Positions 20,142 through 29,310 of a stretch of 64,000 nt of DNA are shown in pieces. Positions within the stretch are counted from its first letter, which is position 1, and every line of letters starts with the position of its first letter. The translations under genes and the position numbers were made by a program. Below the pieces are notes generated by a model, which did no database searches, was not told the DNA's origin, and was given only the letters and a program-made list of their open reading frames with translations. The DNA is from Paucilactobacillus hokkaidonensis JCM 18461 (GTDB lineage Bacteria > Bacillota > Bacilli > Lactobacillales > Lactobacillaceae): positions 1,364,001 through 1,428,000 of the forward strand of contig NZ_AP014680.1 in assembly GCF_000829395.1 (NCBI RefSeq), given 5' to 3'.

Positions 20142-21104
20142 ATGATTCAGTATTTTTCTTCTGACGCAGAACAATTAACTCCGATTAGCACCCCCGATAT
20201 TTCAGTTAATACCCCCAGCTGGATTAATGTTGAGGCCCCCACCAAAACTGAAATTAATACTTTAACTAAAATGTACCAACTACCTCAGCACTATTTTAAT
20301 GCCATTTTAGATGACCAAGAAAACTCTCGTGTCATCGGACTTGATGAAACTAATGATGGGCCATTAATGATTCTAATGCAATATCCTAAGTTTACGACTA
20401 GTCCATTAGGATATCTCGGTTACAGTACTTATCCGATTGCTTTTATTTTGACTGATTCAACAATTATTACTGTTTCAAATCATCCAGCCGCGTTCATTCA
20501 ACATTTTGTGATGTATCAAAATTCCTTGGGTAAAGTCATCACTAGCCATGAAGATTTTATTTCTCATATTCTTTGGTTTATCTCACATGATTTTGTAACC
20601 GCGCTTCAAAGCACCTCCAAAAAAATGAACCGGTTAGAACGCCAATTAACAACTGCAACCAAAAACGAACAAATTTATCAAATTATGGCCCTTCAAAAAA
20701 CATTAATCGAATTTGATGCTGCTTTACAGCAAAACCAACCAGTATTGAAAAAAATCAGCTCAGGAGATCAATATTTTTCAACCAATGAACTAAATGAGCT
20801 CAGTGATCAGACATTGATTGAAAACGACCAGGCCATAACTATGACAAATAACCAAAGTCAGATTTTAGATCAATATAGTAATATGGTTTCATCGGTGGTT
20901 TCCAATAATTTGAATGATGTTATGAAAATTTTAACTTCTATTACGTTAATTCTGACGGTTCCCACAATCATCGGTGGCCTCTACGGTATGAATGTTAATT
21001 TACCAGGAGCTCAAATGGCCTCGGCATTTACCTGGATCATGATCGCTACTATCATTATTTGTTTAATCACCCTACATGTTTTACGGCATCACGACTATAT
21101 GTAA
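20142..21104 (+). CDS. corA: CorA-type magnesium/cobalt transporter
   Basis: 320 residues from ATG 20142, with GAGGTGA five bases upstream; an in-frame GTG at 20133 lies inside that site. The large soluble N-terminal domain and a long helical stalk (about residues 140-250) are followed by two C-terminal membrane helices. The pore signature GMN is present as YGMNVNLPG near residue 288. CorA forms pentameric Mg2+ channels. It is the first plus-strand gene and is transcribed divergently from the DUF3397 gene. Confidence 0.93.
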   Translation: MIQYFSSDAEQLTPISTPDISVNTPSWINVEAPTKTEINTLTKMYQLPQHYFNAILDDQENSRVIGLDETNDGPLMILMQYPKFTTSPLGYLGYSTYPIAFILTDSTIITVSNHPAAFIQHFVMYQNSLGKVITSHEDFISHILWFISHDFVTALQSTSKKMNRLERQLTTATKNEQIYQIMALQKTLIEFDAALQQNQPVLKKISSGDQYFSTNELNELSDQTLIENDQAITMTNNQSQILDQYSNMVSSVVSNNLNDVMKILTSITLILTVPTIIGGLYGMNVNLPGAQMASAFTWIMIATIIICLITLHVLRHHDYM

Positions 21105-21112
21105 GGTAATGA

Positions 21113-21141
21113 TTGAACTTTAGGCTATTTTTAGTTACACT
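21113..21141 (+). promoter_or_regulatory. Candidate promoter for the DUF4044-like gene
   Basis: TTGAAC at 21113-21118 and TACACT at 21136-21141 are separated by 17 bases, just after the corA stop, and lie 35 bases before the small gene's start. Confidence 0.45.
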
Positions 21142-21175
21142 AGAATGAATATATTTTGAAAGGCGGGCACTATTA

Positions 21176-21295
21176 ATGCAGAAAAAAAAGCGTTCCGGAT
21201 TCGAGAAAATCACGATGGTTGCTGTGTGGGTCATGATTATTTCAATGGTCGGTGGATTAATTCTCGGCGCCGTGGCAGGACTAGGATTATATTAA
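21176..21295 (+). CDS. Small single-helix membrane protein (DUF4044-like)
   Basis: 39 codons (MQKKKRSGFEKITMVAVW...LGLY), preceded by AGGCGGG eight to ten bases upstream. A basic head of about 11 residues (KKKRSGFEK) is followed by one membrane helix to the C-terminus. This matches the small DUF4044 proteins of lactobacilli. It is followed directly by a strong terminator at 21312, so it forms its own short transcription unit or the tail of the corA unit. Its function is unknown. Confidence 0.75.
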   Translation: MQKKKRSGFEKITMVAVWVMIISMVGGLILGAVAGLGLY

Positions 21296-21311
21296 AATAA
21301 AAAAGTTCACT

Positions 21312-21354
21312 AAAGAAGCTGGGCAAAAACTACGTTTTTGCCCAGCTTCTTTTG
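21312..21354 (+). terminator. Strong intrinsic terminator
   Basis: A perfect 19-bp stem (21312-21330 with 21334-21352) has a three-base loop and is followed by T residues. It lies 17 bases after the DUF4044-like stop. The A-rich left flank could also terminate minus-strand transcription coming from ftsK. Confidence 0.9.
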
Positions 21355-21375
21355 CTTTTAGGAACTTTATTGCTA

Positions 21376-21563
21376 AAACGTGGGAAATAAGGCAGATTCT
21401 TCCGCTTAGCTACGATTAACAAACGATCCAAAGTACGGATCATTCGTTAGTCTAGGCTATGCTCAGCATCTAAGCGCCTTATTTCCCACTCTTTTTAGTA
21501 TCTATCTTTTTTTGACACATGCTCCACAAGCTGTGCTTAATGCCTAAGCCAAACAGCTTGTAG
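21376..21563. repeat. Structured intergenic element with long nested inverted repeats
   Basis: The arms 21380-21393 (GTGGGAAATAAGGC) and 21476-21489 are perfect inverted repeats enclosing 82 bases. Inside, 21403-21409 pairs with 21470-21476, and GATCC/GGATC (21425-21429 with 21437-21441) forms an apical hairpin. A second hairpin follows at about 21525-21560 (ACAAGCTGT arms), close to the ftsK stop. The whole lies between convergent genes. It may be a dispersed intergenic repeat of the genome or an RNA element. I see no coding sequence in it. Confidence 0.6.
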
Positions 21564-21564
21564 T

Positions 21565-23856
21565 TTATTCCTCTTTTTCCTTATAGACTTGTCGTGGCTT
21601 AGATCCTTCCGATGGGCCAATAAATCCACGTTGCTCCATCTCATCAATCATTCGTGCGGCACGATTATAACCAATCCGGAATCGACGTTGAATCAGCGAA
21701 GTAGAAGCCCTTTGTTGATCAACAACAAAAGCTAACGCATCATCAAACAACTCATCTTCGTTTTCCTTATTCTCGTCTGCTTCCATTTCATCATCTTTAA
21801 CAACCATAGTTTCGTCGTATTGAGCTGTCTGCTGTTGTTTGATAAAATCAACAACTGCCTCCACATCATGATCTGATATAAACGCACCTTGCACTCGAAC
21901 CGGTTTGTTTTGATCAATTGGCATAAACAACATGTCCCCGCGACCAAGTAATTTTTCAGCTCCATTGGAATCCAAAATTGTTCGTGAATCAATTCCACTA
22001 GAAACTGCAAATGCCATTCTGGATGGCACATTGGCTTTGATTAATCCAGTAATAACATCAACAGATGGCCGCTGAGTTGCTAAAATCATATGAATTCCAG
22101 CTGCACGCCCCATTTGGGCAATTCTAACAATAGCATCTTCAACATCGTTAGAAACTGTCATCATTAAATCTGCCAATTCATCCACAATGACTAAAATTAG
22201 TGGGAGATATGGTTGATTTTCGTCGTCTTTCTCATTTGAATCACGAACCATTTTGTTGTACCCATCAATATTACGCACACCAAAACCAGCAAATAATTCA
22301 TAACGGCGTTCCATCTCACCAACGACCTTGGCCAACGCTTTTGCTGCCCTTTTGGGTTCGGAGACTACTGGGCTCAATAAATGTGGAATCCCATTATAAA
22401 CGCTTAGTTCTACTTTTTTGGGATCAATCATTAAAAATTTAACTTGATGCGGTTTTGCTTTCAACAAAATACTTGTAATGATGACATTAATCGCAACAGA
22501 TTTCCCACTACCAGTTGCTCCCGCAATCAGTAAATGAGGCATTTTCGTTAAATCTGCAGTCATAACCTGCCCATTAACAGCACGCCCCAGGGGTACTTCC
22601 AGCATTTTATCATTTTTAGGAGTTGCTTCAATCATATCACGAAAACCAACTGTGGCAATTTGACGATTAGGAACTTCAATTCCAATTAATGACTTGCCTG
22701 GGATGGGTGCTTCAATTCTAATATCTTTAGCCGCCAATGCCAGTGCTAAATCATCGGCTAGATGTACAATCCTGCTAACCTTAACACCAACAGCTGGTCT
22801 TAATTCATATTTAGTCACTGATGGTCCTAAATTGACGTTTTCAACCTTAGCATCCACTCCAAATGAAGCTAACGTATCTTGCAAGGTTTTTGTATTTAGC
22901 TTAATTGCATTCAATTCTTTGCTTTGATCGGTCGACTTAACTTTAGTTAACAACGTCGTTGATGGTAGCTGATAATCCGTATTTTCACTTTCCTGGGCTG
23001 GTTGCATTTCAACTGGGGCTTCAGCGGCCTTATCAGCAGCCTTTTTCTGAGAATCACTAGCTACCGTAATATTAGGTGCCTGAGCAGATTTTATGTCAGA
23101 CTCCGGTTCACTAAAGAAATCAGTAACTGGTTTCTGGTGTTCAGTTTCTACTTGAGACTGACTAGTTGGTTGAACCTTTTTATCAACTTTTGCTGATTGC
23201 TTTTTAGCAGCCTTATATGCACTCGATGTATGCTTATTTTGGAGTGCTTTTACTTTTGCACTTCCATTACCGATTGCTGTACTAGTTGCATTTAAAATCT
23301 TTGTCACTGGTAAATCAAAAAAAACAACTATTCCAACTATTATCAGTAATACTGCTAATAATGTGGTGCCCAGATTAGAAACTAAAAAATAGCACAGCTG
23401 GTATAAATAAGCTCCAATCATGCCACCGCCAACAGGCATATCGATACTGCCCTGGATAATATCTTGATTTAAATTAGTCCAAGTAATTGCCACAAAATCT
23501 GAATGCCTATCCAATTGATTAAACATTGAACCATGGAATAGCAATAATAATCCGATATATGCTAAAAACCCGCCAATTAGAAAACGAATATTAAAATGTG
23601 GCCAACGTCCTTTAAACGTTAATCCGACAGCATAAATGGTAATAATTACCAGCATAAGTGGATACGTCTGTCCAACAATAATTCTAAACAGATTGGCAAC
23701 TAATGTTCCAATTGCTCCCAAATTAAAGAGGCCCAATAACATCAACAATATAATTACAATCCCAAGCAGATTGTTGAGGGCTGAATCATATTTAGTTGAG
23801 TTCTTAGGTTTTCGTTTTGTTGTTTGCCGTTTTCTAGTTTTCTTTTTTGCAGCCAC
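21565..23856 (-). CDS. ftsK: DNA translocase FtsK
   Basis: 763 residues from GTG 23856 (AGGGA seven bases upstream; the TTG at 23859 is the other option). The basic N-terminus and four to five membrane helices (to about residue 180) are followed by a low-complexity linker. The RecA-like motor has Walker A GATGSGKS (near residue 445) and Walker [14 protein letters not shown]. The C-terminal gamma winged helix ([22 protein letters not shown]) reads orientation sequences. It pumps chromosome termini across the closing septum. It lies alone between the structured intergenic element and trmL. Confidence 0.96.
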   Translation of the reverse strand: MAAKKKTRKRQTTKRKPKNSTKYDSALNNLLGIVIILLMLLGLFNLGAIGTLVANLFRIIVGQTYPLMLVIITIYAVGLTFKGRWPHFNIRFLIGGFLAYIGLLLLFHGSMFNQLDRHSDFVAITWTNLNQDIIQGSIDMPVGGGMIGAYLYQLCYFLVSNLGTTLLAVLLIIVGIVVFFDLPVTKILNATSTAIGNGSAKVKALQNKHTSSAYKAAKKQSAKVDKKVQPTSQSQVETEHQKPVTDFFSEPESDIKSAQAPNITVASDSQKKAADKAAEAPVEMQPAQESENTDYQLPSTTLLTKVKSTDQSKELNAIKLNTKTLQDTLASFGVDAKVENVNLGPSVTKYELRPAVGVKVSRIVHLADDLALALAAKDIRIEAPIPGKSLIGIEVPNRQIATVGFRDMIEATPKNDKMLEVPLGRAVNGQVMTADLTKMPHLLIAGATGSGKSVAINVIITSILLKAKPHQVKFLMIDPKKVELSVYNGIPHLLSPVVSEPKRAAKALAKVVGEMERRYELFAGFGVRNIDGYNKMVRDSNEKDDENQPYLPLILVIVDELADLMMTVSNDVEDAIVRIAQMGRAAGIHMILATQRPSVDVITGLIKANVPSRMAFAVSSGIDSRTILDSNGAEKLLGRGDMLFMPIDQNKPVRVQGAFISDHDVEAVVDFIKQQQTAQYDETMVVKDDEMEADENKENEDELFDDALAFVVDQQRASTSLIQRRFRIGYNRAARMIDEMEQRGFIGPSEGSKPRQVYKEKEE

Positions 23857-23882
23857 CAAAATCCCTCTCTTTACTGTTTCAA

Positions 23883-24395
23883 TTATTTAAGTTTATCATG
23901 TTCATATTCATGGACGCGTTGCAGATGTAAAAAATCCTGTTGTCTTAAAACTTCATAAATCACAATTGCCGCACTATTAGACAAATTCAAAGCTCTAATT
24001 TTGGTATCATCTTGTGGAATTCGAATTGCATTTTCAGGATACTGCCGCATAAATGGTTCTGGTAATCCCGTAGTTTCTTTGCCAAACAAGAAATAATAAT
24101 CACCAGTAGCAGCAGAATAATCAGGACTGGAATAATCCTTACTGGCAAATTTAGAGACGATAAACAGTTTATTAATGTCTGGGATACTAGCAATAAATTC
24201 TGGTAGATTTTCATGATATGTAATATCAACTTTATCCCAATAATCAAGACCGGCACGCTTCATATGCTTGTCATCTACAGAAAATCCTAGTGGCTTAATC
24301 AGATGCAACTTAGTATCTGTTCCCGCACACGTTCTGGCAATGTTACCAGTGTTAGCTGGCATTAATGGTTCAAATAATACAATATGGTTAGTCAC
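23883..24395 (-). CDS. trmL: tRNA (cytidine(34)-2'-O)-methyltransferase
   Basis: 170 residues from GTG 24395, with GAGGAG eight bases upstream. It is a minimal SPOUT methyltransferase without an extra RNA-binding domain. Motifs include [21 protein letters not shown] at the N-terminus, [11 protein letters not shown] (the trefoil knot glycine turn) and [25 protein letters not shown] at the C-terminus. It 2'-O-methylates the wobble base of some leucine tRNAs. It lies downstream of the putative small RNA element at 24436-24541. Confidence 0.94.
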   Translation of the reverse strand: MTNHIVLFEPLMPANTGNIARTCAGTDTKLHLIKPLGFSVDDKHMKRAGLDYWDKVDITYHENLPEFIASIPDINKLFIVSKFASKDYSSPDYSAATGDYYFLFGKETTGLPEPFMRQYPENAIRIPQDDTKIRALNLSNSAAIVIYEVLRQQDFLHLQRVHEYEHDKLK

Positions 24396-24435
24396 AGTCT
24401 TTACTCCTCATTAAGTCACATTAAATTTAGCCAAA

Positions 24436-24541
24436 TAAAAAAGCAGGGTCTCGGTGTGGGCACGGCGAAACGCTACTTTAATGAAGTACTCCTTGATAGT
24501 CGCCAACGAACATGTCGATGTCAACCACCAAACGATTTCTA
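24436..24541 (-). ncRNA. Candidate structured small RNA upstream of trmL
   Basis: The 194-base gap between rlmA and trmL holds a tract whose GC content is visibly higher than its surroundings. A well-formed promoter precedes it (24548-24576), and a run of six T on the minus strand (24437-24442) ends it about 105 bases after the expected start. GGCGA and TCGCC flank an inner TACTT/AAGTA hairpin. A classical terminator stem right before the T run is not obvious. It could instead be a leader of trmL. I could not match it to a known RNA family. Confidence 0.35.
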
Positions 24542-24547
24542 CATAGA

Positions 24548-24576
24548 ATAATACCACTAGTATAGTAGAATTACAA
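24548..24576 (-). promoter_or_regulatory. Candidate promoter for the 24436-24541 element
   Basis: On the minus strand TTGTAA (24571-24576) and TATTAT (24548-24553) are separated by exactly 17 bases. The expected start is near 24541. Confidence 0.5.
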
Positions 24577-24589
24577 ATTTACCTAAATT

Positions 24590-25438
24590 TTAACTATTAG
24601 TGGTACTTAGTAAAGTCACATCTACTGTCACCATTTTTAATTGTTTTAATTCTGCTGGTGCTAGCTGTCGAGCATTTTTACCCCAGTGTAATGGCGTCAT
24701 CAATACCATTGCATCCGTTAACGTAGTCGGTACCTGAAATTGATATCTGACGGCCTTAACGGTTGCTTGTGGATAGTGTTTTTTGAACAAATCAATGACG
24801 TTAGAATTGTCATACTTAGCATGTTCACCACTAGGATACAGCAATTGCCGCAATTCCACTAAATATTCAGCGTTTGGAATCACTTTGATTAATCGTCCAC
24901 CCGGTTTTAGGACCCGCTTAAATTCACCATAGTCGGATGGTGAAAATATTTCAACAACCGAATCAAAACTCTGATCAGCAAAGGGCAACCGCCTTAAATC
25001 CGCAACACAAAAAAATGCATTTGTCTGTAACTGGGTTGCTAAATTGATGCCATCCTTTGAAATATCAAACCCAATCGCTATATCCCGATTAGCTCGAAGC
25101 TGCTCTAGTTCAGCCAATGGTGTGCCTTCACCACAACCAACGTCCAAGACAGTCTGTGCGCTGTCTGGCAATTGTTCATTCATCTGTTCAACAATTGGTT
25201 GAAATAGTCCAGCGGTCAATAAATTTCTTCTTGCACTGAGCATTGCTTGGTCATACTCAGAATCAACTGCTCGTTGTAAAAAGTATAAAAAGCCATGTTT
25301 GTTGAAATCAATTGAATGATTTTGTTCGCAAATAACACTATTTTTTGCCACAGTTTTCATGGGTGCCTGGCAAATTGGGCATCTGAATAACTCCAAATGC
25401 TGCTTAACAAATTCTTGACTACGCTCAATTTTTTTCAC
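24590..25438 (-). CDS. rlmA: 23S rRNA (guanine-N1)-methyltransferase RlmA-type
   Basis: 282 residues from GTG 25438 (MKKIERSQEF), with AAAGGTG just upstream. A longer in-frame reading to 25489 would overlap the previous gene and begins with low-quality sequence. An N-terminal zinc site is formed by CPICQAPM and CEQNHS. A class I SAM fold follows, with VLDVGCGEGTPLAEL. This pattern fits RlmA(I)/RlmA(II), which methylate G745 or G748 in 23S rRNA; the exact base is not predictable here. It lies 10 bases after the permease gene. Confidence 0.85.
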   Translation of the reverse strand: MKKIERSQEFVKQHLELFRCPICQAPMKTVAKNSVICEQNHSIDFNKHGFLYFLQRAVDSEYDQAMLSARRNLLTAGLFQPIVEQMNEQLPDSAQTVLDVGCGEGTPLAELEQLRANRDIAIGFDISKDGINLATQLQTNAFFCVADLRRLPFADQSFDSVVEIFSPSDYGEFKRVLKPGGRLIKVIPNAEYLVELRQLLYPSGEHAKYDNSNVIDLFKKHYPQATVKAVRYQFQVPTTLTDAMVLMTPLHWGKNARQLAPAELKQLKMVTVDVTLLSTTNS

Positions 25439-25448
25439 AAAAGCACCT

Positions 25449-26636
25449 TTATTCTTTTGGTTTTTGTTGTTCATTGCTTTGTTGCTCATACAATGAAGAA
25501 TTAGCCTGATACCAATTAAACAAATGTGAGACTAACACCTTCAAAACGGCATACCCTGGAATTCCAAAGATAACTCCCAGCACCCCGAACATTTTACCCG
25601 AAGCTAACAACACTACAATAATTGTTACTGGATGAATTTTTAAATTGCTACCCAAAATTAATGGCGACAAAACTCGTCCCTCGACTGTTTGTTCAACTGC
25701 AAATACGATTAAAACCTTCACCAACATCCATGGCGATATGAAAGCCCCCACTAAAATAGCTGGAATCATTGCCAAAAACGAACCTAAATACGGAATCATG
25801 TTTAAAATACCGGCAATAATGCCAATGGTCAGGGCATATTTCAAGCCAATTATTAAATAGCCTAGCCAAAACATAATTGCTACAAAAAAGGCAACCGTTA
25901 ACTGACCACGAACATAGTTACTAATTTGTTGATTAATTTCACCCAGCACACTTTGAAACGACGGCTTCATTTTATCGGGAACAAATTTAATTAAAAACTT
26001 AGGTAATTGCTTACCATCACGCAGTAAATAAAAAAGGATAAATGGCATGGTAATCAGAGCCACTACCACTGTTGTTACAGTCCCTAAAACATTACCTAGT
26101 GAATTAACAGTAGATTTTACATAGGCGCTCGAACGCTGCGATAATTCTTTTGATGCTAGATCAGTCAAATGGTTAACCTGGTCTTGAAATCGATTAAACA
26201 TTGGTTGGCTGATTAACCCATTGATATCACGTCCAATATGGCTTAAATATTCTGGCAAGGCGTGAACCATTGCTTGAATCTGTTGATTAATGGTGGGAAT
26301 AATACTCCAAATCCCCCAACCTAACAACAAAACCACAATGACAAAAACGGCACTAATCGTTAAAGTCCGATTAATTTTAAATCGCCGCTCCAGCCGATCA
26401 ACCAATGGATTAAGGAGATAATAAAATACACCAGCCAACACAATTGGCAAACCAACAATACTCATAAATTGTTTTAACGGTTTAAATAGCCAGGGTACTT
26501 TACTGCCAATCAATAAAATCAATAATACTAATAAAGTAACTACTAATACACTGATAATTCTACTGCTCTTAAGCAAATTCAAAACTGAATTAACTTTTTT
26601 TGGTGGCTGCGATTTTATTTCCTTCAAATTTAACAC
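25449..26636 (-). CDS. AI-2E family transporter
   Basis: 395 residues with eight hydrophobic segments and the family's long extracellular stretch between helices 3 and 4 (QAMVHALPEYLSHIGRDINGL). The IIAGILNMIPYLGSFLAMIPAIL segment is the hallmark of the AI-2E/PerM family. The family has been tied to AI-2 export in one case and to Na+/H+ antiport in others, so the substrate is open. The start is either GTG 26636 or TTG 26627, the latter with GGGGTG six bases upstream. It is transcribed divergently from the lactonase gene. Confidence 0.9.
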   Translation of the reverse strand: MLNLKEIKSQPPKKVNSVLNLLKSSRIISVLVVTLLVLLILLIGSKVPWLFKPLKQFMSIVGLPIVLAGVFYYLLNPLVDRLERRFKINRTLTISAVFVIVVLLLGWGIWSIIPTINQQIQAMVHALPEYLSHIGRDINGLISQPMFNRFQDQVNHLTDLASKELSQRSSAYVKSTVNSLGNVLGTVTTVVVALITMPFILFYLLRDGKQLPKFLIKFVPDKMKPSFQSVLGEINQQISNYVRGQLTVAFFVAIMFWLGYLIIGLKYALTIGIIAGILNMIPYLGSFLAMIPAILVGAFISPWMLVKVLIVFAVEQTVEGRVLSPLILGSNLKIHPVTIIVVLLASGKMFGVLGVIFGIPGYAVLKVLVSHLFNWYQANSSLYEQQSNEQQKPKE

Positions 26637-26674
26637 CCCATTGAAAAAATTCTTGTTAATAGTGTAACATAGAT

Positions 26675-26714
26675 TCTATACTGACTAGTATTGATCAGGT
26701 TCAATTGTTATATT
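26675..26714. promoter_or_regulatory. Divergent promoter region
   Basis: Minus strand: TTGAAC (26699-26704) and TATAGA (26675-26680), 18 bases apart, point to the AI-2E gene. Plus strand: an extended -10, TGTTATATT (26706-26714), points to the lactonase gene. The two overlap. Both are candidates. Confidence 0.35.
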
Positions 26715-26742
26715 AGTAAGTAAATCAATGGGAGGCAATGAA

Positions 26743-27774
26743 ATGCAAGAAAAATTTTTAATTGGTACATACACAAAAAAAACAAGTCAGGGAATTTATA
26801 CAATTAGCTTAGACACAACCACTAAACAATTGTCAGATATTAAGTTACTGATTCCTGCACAAAATCCAACCTATTTAGGTGTTTCGGCGGCCAATAATTT
26901 ATATTCTGTTATTAAAGAAGGTACCCAAGGTGGAGTCGGTGCATATAATCTGAACACACAGCCACCAACTTTAACTAATGCCGTATTAGGTGCAGGCTCA
27001 CCACCTGCTTACGTTAGCATTGACGAAACACGTCAATTAGTATTTAGTGGTAATTATCATCTTTCAACTGTGACGGTCTATAAAATCAATTCTAACGGTG
27101 GTCTTACTCAAACAGATCAAGTAACTCATCAAGGATTGACAGGCCCGGCTACGGAGCAAGATACGCCTCACGTTCACTATTGTGACCTAACCCCGGATAA
27201 TCGTCTAGTTGTTTGTGACCTTGGCATGGACCTAACCGTTGTATATGATGTAACAGATGATGGTAAACTAACCGCTGTTTCACGTTATCAAAGTGAGCCT
27301 GGCTTTGGGTCACGCCATATTAAATTCAACCCCACTAATCCTAATATTGCCTATCTCTTAGGAGAATTAAGCAGTAAGCTGGAAGTATTAAAATACAATC
27401 CTAATTTGGGTGAATTCACACATCTACAAACTATCTCCACTATTCCTGCAGATTGGACAGCTCATAATGGTGCCGCCGCAATTCACGTTTCTGCTGATGG
27501 GAAATATATTTATACCTCTAACCGTGGTCAAGATACATTAGCTGTTTTCGAAGCTTTACCAGATCAATCTGTTAAATTAATTCAGTCAATCAGTACAGAA
27601 GGATCTTTCCCACGTGATTTTACTCTTGATAGTACTGAAAAATTTGTGGTTTGTGCTAATCAAGAAACAGATAACCTAACATTATATGCACGAGATTCTA
27701 AAAGTGGTCGTTTAACATTACTTCAAAAGGATGTTCAATGTCCTGAGGGTGTTTGTGTTAAGGTGTTACGTTAA
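26743..27774 (+). CDS. pgl: Lactonase family protein (6-phosphogluconolactonase-like beta-propeller)
   Basis: 343 residues from ATG 26743, with GGGAGGC six bases upstream; an in-frame ATG at 26728 overlaps it. Repeats of about 45 residues carry the YVSIDETRQLVFSGNY, YIYTSNRGQDTLAVF and DFTLDSTEKFVVCANQ motifs of the YkgB/Pgl seven-bladed propeller family. PHVHYCDLTPDNRLVVCDLG is the diagnostic stretch. It likely hydrolyses 6-phosphogluconolactone in the pentose phosphate or phosphoketolase route, though the family also includes other lactonases. Confidence 0.9.
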   Translation: MQEKFLIGTYTKKTSQGIYTISLDTTTKQLSDIKLLIPAQNPTYLGVSAANNLYSVIKEGTQGGVGAYNLNTQPPTLTNAVLGAGSPPAYVSIDETRQLVFSGNYHLSTVTVYKINSNGGLTQTDQVTHQGLTGPATEQDTPHVHYCDLTPDNRLVVCDLGMDLTVVYDVTDDGKLTAVSRYQSEPGFGSRHIKFNPTNPNIAYLLGELSSKLEVLKYNPNLGEFTHLQTISTIPADWTAHNGAAAIHVSADGKYIYTSNRGQDTLAVFEALPDQSVKLIQSISTEGSFPRDFTLDSTEKFVVCANQETDNLTLYARDSKSGRLTLLQKDVQCPEGVCVKVLR

Positions 27775-27788
27775 TTATTTAAATGCAG

Positions 27789-27822
27789 GTCATTGCTGTT
27801 ATTATCAGTGGTGACTTTTTTA
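27789..27822 (+). terminator. Intrinsic terminator after the lactonase gene
   Basis: GTCA...TGAC arms (27789-27815), with three internal G-T wobbles, are followed by TTTTTT. It lies 15 bases after the stop. Confidence 0.6.
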
Positions 27823-27866
27823 TTGCCCAAATGTGTCCTCATATCCAAAGCCGGATCCATCTAACC

Positions 27867-27914
27867 AAAAAATGACACGGCATGGTCAAAATGGACCATA
27901 TCCGCATCATTTTC
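27867..27914. terminator. Bidirectional terminator between convergent genes
   Basis: An imperfect hairpin has the arms AAAATGA, CGG and ATGGTC, with matching GGACCAT, CCG and TCATTTT. A runs on the left and T runs on the right mean it could stop both the plus-strand lactonase transcript and the minus-strand mgtE transcript. Confidence 0.65.
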
Positions 27915-27949
27915 ACGTAACACCTTGTCACTTAATCGTGGCCTTTGTG

Positions 27950-29296
27950 CTATATTAAATACTTCAAAAACAACTGTGCAATCGAAAAATAAATCATTAC
28001 AGAAGTTAAATCAGATAGAGTTGAGATGAATGGACCACTTGCGACCGCAGGGTCTACTCCAATTTTATCCATTAAGATCGGAATCAAACTACCTGCCAAG
28101 TTAGCAACTACAATTGCAACCATCATCGAAATTCCAATCACACCGCCCAAAATAAAGTTATGCTTCCAAACACCGACAATAATCGTAATCACGACAGCTG
28201 TCACAATTCCAATTAAAACACCTGTCAAAACTTCATTGCTGATTAACCGCCAAATTTTACGATCGTTTTCTACTGAAATTTTACGAATTGCAATTGCTAA
28301 ACTTTGTGTTCCTGCATTTCCAGCAGTTCCAGTAATCAATGAAATAAAAACAGCTAAAATACTGGCCTGACTCACTAATCCATCAAAATGATTAATTAAA
28401 CTAGCCGTAGACATTCCCAGTACCAACAACGTAACTAACCAAGGAAGTCGATGCAATGCAGCCGACCACGGACTTTCTTTGGTATCATCAACGTTAACAC
28501 CGGCCAAGCCAGAATAATCTTCAGCCGATTCTTCGTCAATAACGTCAATAATATCATCAACCGTAATAATACCAAGCATGTGTCCTGCCTGATTAACTAC
28601 CGGAACCGCCAAAAAGTCGTACTCACGCACTTTTTGTGCAACGTCTTCTTGATCATCATCAACTTGTACACTATAAACATACGGATTCATAATTGTCTTA
28701 ATTTCAGTCCGTTTATCACTGATCATCAAATCACGTAACGTAACTACACCAATTAAATTCTGGGCATCATCTAACACATACAAATAATAAATTATTTCTG
28801 CATCTGATGCTTGATGCCTGATTATTTGCATCGCCGTACTAACAGTTTTATTTTGATCAATGGATACATATTCTGTTGTCATCAAGGCCCCAGCAGTTTT
28901 ATCATCGTAATTTAATAATTTACGAACCTCTGGGATTTCATCTTTTGGCATCAAATTTAGATAAGTCGCAAGATCAGATTTTTCCATTTGCCCTAAAATA
29001 TCAACCGTATTATCAGTAAACATTTCGGAAAGTACATTAGCTGCTAACTGAGGAGTCATCTCTTTTAAATAACTAATAACCATCGTTTCATCTTCGGCGA
29101 ATTCATCAAACATGTCACCCAATTCCTTCGGCGATAAAAAGCGATAAATTCGTTGTCGCTGTTGCTGAGTAAATGATGCAAATAATTGCATTTGATCATA
29201 AAAATGAAGCTCCAAAAAATGATCACGAAAGACAGCTCTTTTTTGGTTGCTTAGCGCAGTTACAATGATTTTATTTTCGATATTCAATTCATCCAT
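27950..29296 (-). CDS. mgtE: Magnesium transporter MgtE
   Basis: 448 residues, full length. The N-terminal MgtE superhelical domain (about residues 30-130, FLSPKELGDMFDEF repeats) is followed by two CBS domains (about residues 130-255, with TEYVSIDQNKTVSTAM and VPVVNQAGHMLGIITVDDIIDV). Five membrane helices then form the Mg2+ channel. The N and CBS domains close the pore when cytosolic Mg2+ is high. GAGGTGA precedes ATG 29296. It is the last gene of the relQ-nadK-rluD-mgtE group, an arrangement also seen in Bacillus. Confidence 0.95.
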   Translation of the reverse strand: MDELNIENKIIVTALSNQKRAVFRDHFLELHFYDQMQLFASFTQQQRQRIYRFLSPKELGDMFDEFAEDETMVISYLKEMTPQLAANVLSEMFTDNTVDILGQMEKSDLATYLNLMPKDEIPEVRKLLNYDDKTAGALMTTEYVSIDQNKTVSTAMQIIRHQASDAEIIYYLYVLDDAQNLIGVVTLRDLMISDKRTEIKTIMNPYVYSVQVDDDQEDVAQKVREYDFLAVPVVNQAGHMLGIITVDDIIDVIDEESAEDYSGLAGVNVDDTKESPWSAALHRLPWLVTLLVLGMSTASLINHFDGLVSQASILAVFISLITGTAGNAGTQSLAIAIRKISVENDRKIWRLISNEVLTGVLIGIVTAVVITIIVGVWKHNFILGGVIGISMMVAIVVANLAGSLIPILMDKIGVDPAVASGPFISTLSDLTSVMIYFSIAQLFLKYLI

Positions 29297-29310
29297 GACT
29301 GCAACTCACC

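Noticed and set aside
21380-21489. Simple bidirectional terminator
   Set aside because: The arms are 82 bases apart and a dedicated 19-bp terminator already lies at 21312-21352, so a plain terminator does not explain the element.
28026-28370. Plus-strand ORF opposite mgtE
   Set aside because: Shadow of the mgtE membrane helices. It has no start signal.
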